Shown here piece after piece: positions 7,218 to 8,667 of a stretch of 8,667 nt of DNA. Source of the stretch: Bacillota bacterium (GTDB lineage Bacteria; Bacillota; Clostridia; DSM-8532); assembly GCA_023426765.1 (NCBI GenBank), contig JAEZBW010000091.1:1-8667 (forward strand). Direction: 5' to 3'. The translations under genes and the position numbers were made by a program. The notes below the pieces were generated by a model. That model was not told the origin of the DNA and did not search any database. It saw nothing but the letters and a program-made list of their open reading frames with translations. Position 1 is the first letter of the stretch. Every line of letters begins with the position of its first letter.

Positions 7218-8402
7218 TCAGCCCCTTGCCAGCGAGAACCAGTGGACAGCCATTCTCCAGAACATTTTCAGCCATGTGGCTTTCGCGACATCACCGGTTG
7301 TGACCAGAGGAACTTTTTTTATAACCTCATTCTCCAGCATATAGACCACTTCGCCCCCGTTTTCCCCCACAGCAACCGGTGCGTCCAGGTATTCGGGCAG
7401 ACGGATTTCCTCCTTCAGCTTATCCTTCTGCCCCCGTTTTAACAGAATGGCTTCATTGTCCTTGTAAGCAACCGGAACGGTAACGTCCAGGCCCTTACGG
7501 ACATTCACATCCCCCGCAGTCTCACCTTTTCTGTTCACCTGCATCACTTCAAAGCTTGAAAAACCATAATCCAAAATTTTAGTGGTTTCCTGGAAGCGCA
7601 TGTTATTTGTTTCCGAACCCAGAATGACGGAGATCAAATCGAGACCGTCCCGGGACGCGGTAGCTGCCAGGCAATAGCCCGATGCGTTGGTCATTCCGGT
7701 TTTCAGCCCGGTCATACCTCTGTATTGGCCGATGAGATGATTGGTATTGTCCAGGTCAAAGGTGCCGTTTCTGAAGGAGTCATGGCGTATGGTGGTATAT
7801 TCGAAGATCAATGGATACTTGCGGGTAATCTCCAAAGCCATTAAGGCAATGTCATGAGCGGTGCTGTAGTGCCCCTCATCGGTAAGCCCCGAGCAATCCA
7901 GGAAATTGGTGTTGCTCATTCCAAGCGATTTTGCCTTTTCGTTCATCAGTGCTACAAAAACACCTTCGCTGCCGGCAAGATGTTCAGCGAGGGCAACGGA
8001 TGCATCATTGGCCGAATGTACGGCGACGGCCTTCAGCAGCTCATGCACCGTAAATTCTTCCCCAACGGCAAGGTAGACCTGCGTTCCGCCCATGCTGCAG
8101 GCATGTTCCGAAGCGGTAACCACATCATCCAGTGTAATCTTTTTCTGCTCCAGTGCTTCCATCACCAGCAGCATCGTCATAATCTTCGTCACCGATGCGA
8201 TGGGGCGTTTCGTATGGCTGTCGATCTCAAAGACAAACTGCCCGGTGTTTGCACACATCAGCACAGCAGATTTTGCATTTATCTGTAAAGGTACATTCTC
8301 GACAATTGGCGCGCCTGTTTCTTCAACGCCCAGGGCAGTCAGCCCGAAAGGAAGCATGAAAACCGCCAGCAATAAACTCCATACCAATACTTTTGTTTTC
8401 AT
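7218..8402 (-). CDS. dacF: D-alanyl-D-alanine carboxypeptidase, DacF-like (peptidase S11, PBP5/6 family)
   Basis: 394 residues, close to the family's usual 380-440. A signal peptide (1 to about 25, cleavage near TALG-V) is followed by the penicillin-binding serine-peptidase domain (about 38-275). All active-site motifs are present: SVTK (S70 nucleophile, K73), SAN (130-132) and KTG (234-236). A beta-rich PBP5 C-terminal domain (about 277-368) and an amphipathic, Trp/Met-rich C-terminal helix (about 373-392) follow; the helix should hold the enzyme on the outer face of the membrane. It removes the terminal D-Ala of peptidoglycan pentapeptides and so limits cross-linking. GAGGAG (8412-8417) lies nine bases before ATG 8402. 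A SigG-like promoter candidate at 8439-8468 would fit a forespore role as for B. subtilis DacF. The spoIIA genes often found after dacF are not here, so it may be a paralogue; the symbol is by similarity (DacB and DacA are close relatives). Confidence 0.93.
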   Translation of the reverse strand: MKTKVLVWSLLLAVFMLPFGLTALGVEETGAPIVENVPLQINAKSAVLMCANTGQFVFEIDSHTKRPIASVTKIMTMLLVMEALEQKKITLDDVVTASEHACSMGGTQVYLAVGEEFTVHELLKAVAVHSANDASVALAEHLAGSEGVFVALMNEKAKSLGMSNTNFLDCSGLTDEGHYSTAHDIALMALEITRKYPLIFEYTTIRHDSFRNGTFDLDNTNHLIGQYRGMTGLKTGMTNASGYCLAATASRDGLDLISVILGSETNNMRFQETTKILDYGFSSFEVMQVNRKGETAGDVNVRKGLDVTVPVAYKDNEAILLKRGQKDKLKEEIRLPEYLDAPVAVGENGGEVVYMLENEVIKKVPLVTTGDVAKATWLKMFWRMAVHWFSLARG

Positions 8403-8438
8403 GAATCATTACTCCTCAAATGGTATCGTCCAATAATA

Positions 8439-8468
8439 ATGTATGCACAGCCTGTATGTGTTTATTCA
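8439..8468 (-). promoter_or_regulatory. Candidate SigG-type (forespore) promoter of the dacF-like gene
   Basis: TGAATA (8468-8463), 17 bp, then CATACAT (8445-8439) on the minus strand. This resembles the B. subtilis SigG pattern of a GAATA-like -35 and CATACTA-like -10 at 17-18 bp, with two mismatches at the end of the -10. The -10 lies about 36 bp before the start codon. A TATTAT just downstream could serve SigA, but no -35 stands at the right distance. Confidence 0.4.
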
Positions 8469-8543
8469 GGCTTATTTATTTTTATACCGTACAAGGAGCT
8501 TTCGGGATTAAGGGATTAAGTTGAGGGATCCGGGTTTCATCAT

Positions 8544-8667
8544 CTGGTTAAATTGAGTAATGGTACTTGCCCTCGCTGGTAAATATTTATTGGGAAACTT
8601 GTCTCCCTGATGAAAATTAATCAAAGAACCTGTCCCCCTGTAAAAATTTTACCAAGGAACCTGTCCC
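8544..8667. repeat. Four degenerate 31-bp tandem units, array continues past the window
   Basis: Units at 8544-8575 (32 bp), 8576-8606, 8607-8637 and 8638-8667 (30 bp seen) each begin CTG, continue with an AT-rich core and end in a variant of AACCTGTCCCC. Similarity rises toward the right edge: the last two units share AACCTGTCCC exactly, the first is the most worn. Three of the four cores are palindromic, although their sequences differ. There are no unique spacers, so this is not a CRISPR array. GGGGACAGG-type sequence on the opposite strand is reminiscent of flanks of IS200-like REP-associated transposase genes in Clostridia and other bacteria; no transposase is visible here. Confidence 0.7.

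Noticed and set aside
8504..8519. Adjacent GGGATTAA direct repeats
   Set aside because: Only two 8-bp copies with no link to a promoter or element end; could be chance.
8544..8667. CRISPR array
   Set aside because: The units are contiguous with no unique spacers, and they are degenerate in sequence; no cas gene is in view.

Overview
The window looks like a chromosomal segment of a spore-forming Clostridia-type Firmicute. The support is strong GGAGG-type ribosome binding sites, TTG/ATG start use, a DacF-type D-Ala-D-Ala carboxypeptidase, and a gene set (MoxR, DUF58, DUF4129, DUF4350, membrane MutS-like protein) that I associate with Gram-positive anaerobes. G+C looks moderate by eye. No species-level assignment is possible from the sequence alone. 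All seven recognisable genes are on the minus strand, so transcription runs from high to low coordinates.

Layout in transcription order. The right edge (8544-8667) holds four degenerate 31-bp tandem units, each an AT-rich core (dyad in three of the four) followed by an ACCTGTCCCC-type tail, and the array runs off the window. Next is a sporulation-like (SigG-type) promoter candidate at 8439-8468, then a complete dacF-like gene (7218-8402). A 442-bp gap follows; it contains two hairpins (7069-7121, possible terminator) and a very good SigA promoter (TTGACA, 17 bp, TATGAT, at 6961-6933). That promoter drives a tight six-gene operon: polytopic membrane protein (5738-6775), DUF4129 protein (5068-5751), DUF4350 protein (4041-5096), MoxR AAA+ ATPase (3022-3978), DUF58 protein (1600-2907), and a membrane-anchored MutS-like ATPase (1-1555), whose C-terminus is cut by the left edge.

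How the genes may work together. MoxR ATPases and DUF58 (vWA-like) proteins are known partners in many bacteria and are thought to act as chaperone or assembly machines. The DUF4129 and DUF4350 proteins are membrane-anchored companions in the same conserved neighbourhood. The substrate of such systems is mostly unknown; here the polytopic first gene and the MutS-like last gene are candidates or partners by position only. The operon is compact (14- and 29-nt overlaps, 40-60-nt gaps) except between MoxR and DUF58. There an imperfect GGGGACA...TGTCCCC inverted repeat (2928-2975) sits just ahead of the DUF58 start. It shares its terminal motif with the repeat array at the right edge, which suggests a family of dispersed, possibly transposase-mobilised, repeats in this genome.

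No RNA genes, CRISPR array, complete insertion sequence or transposase gene were found.
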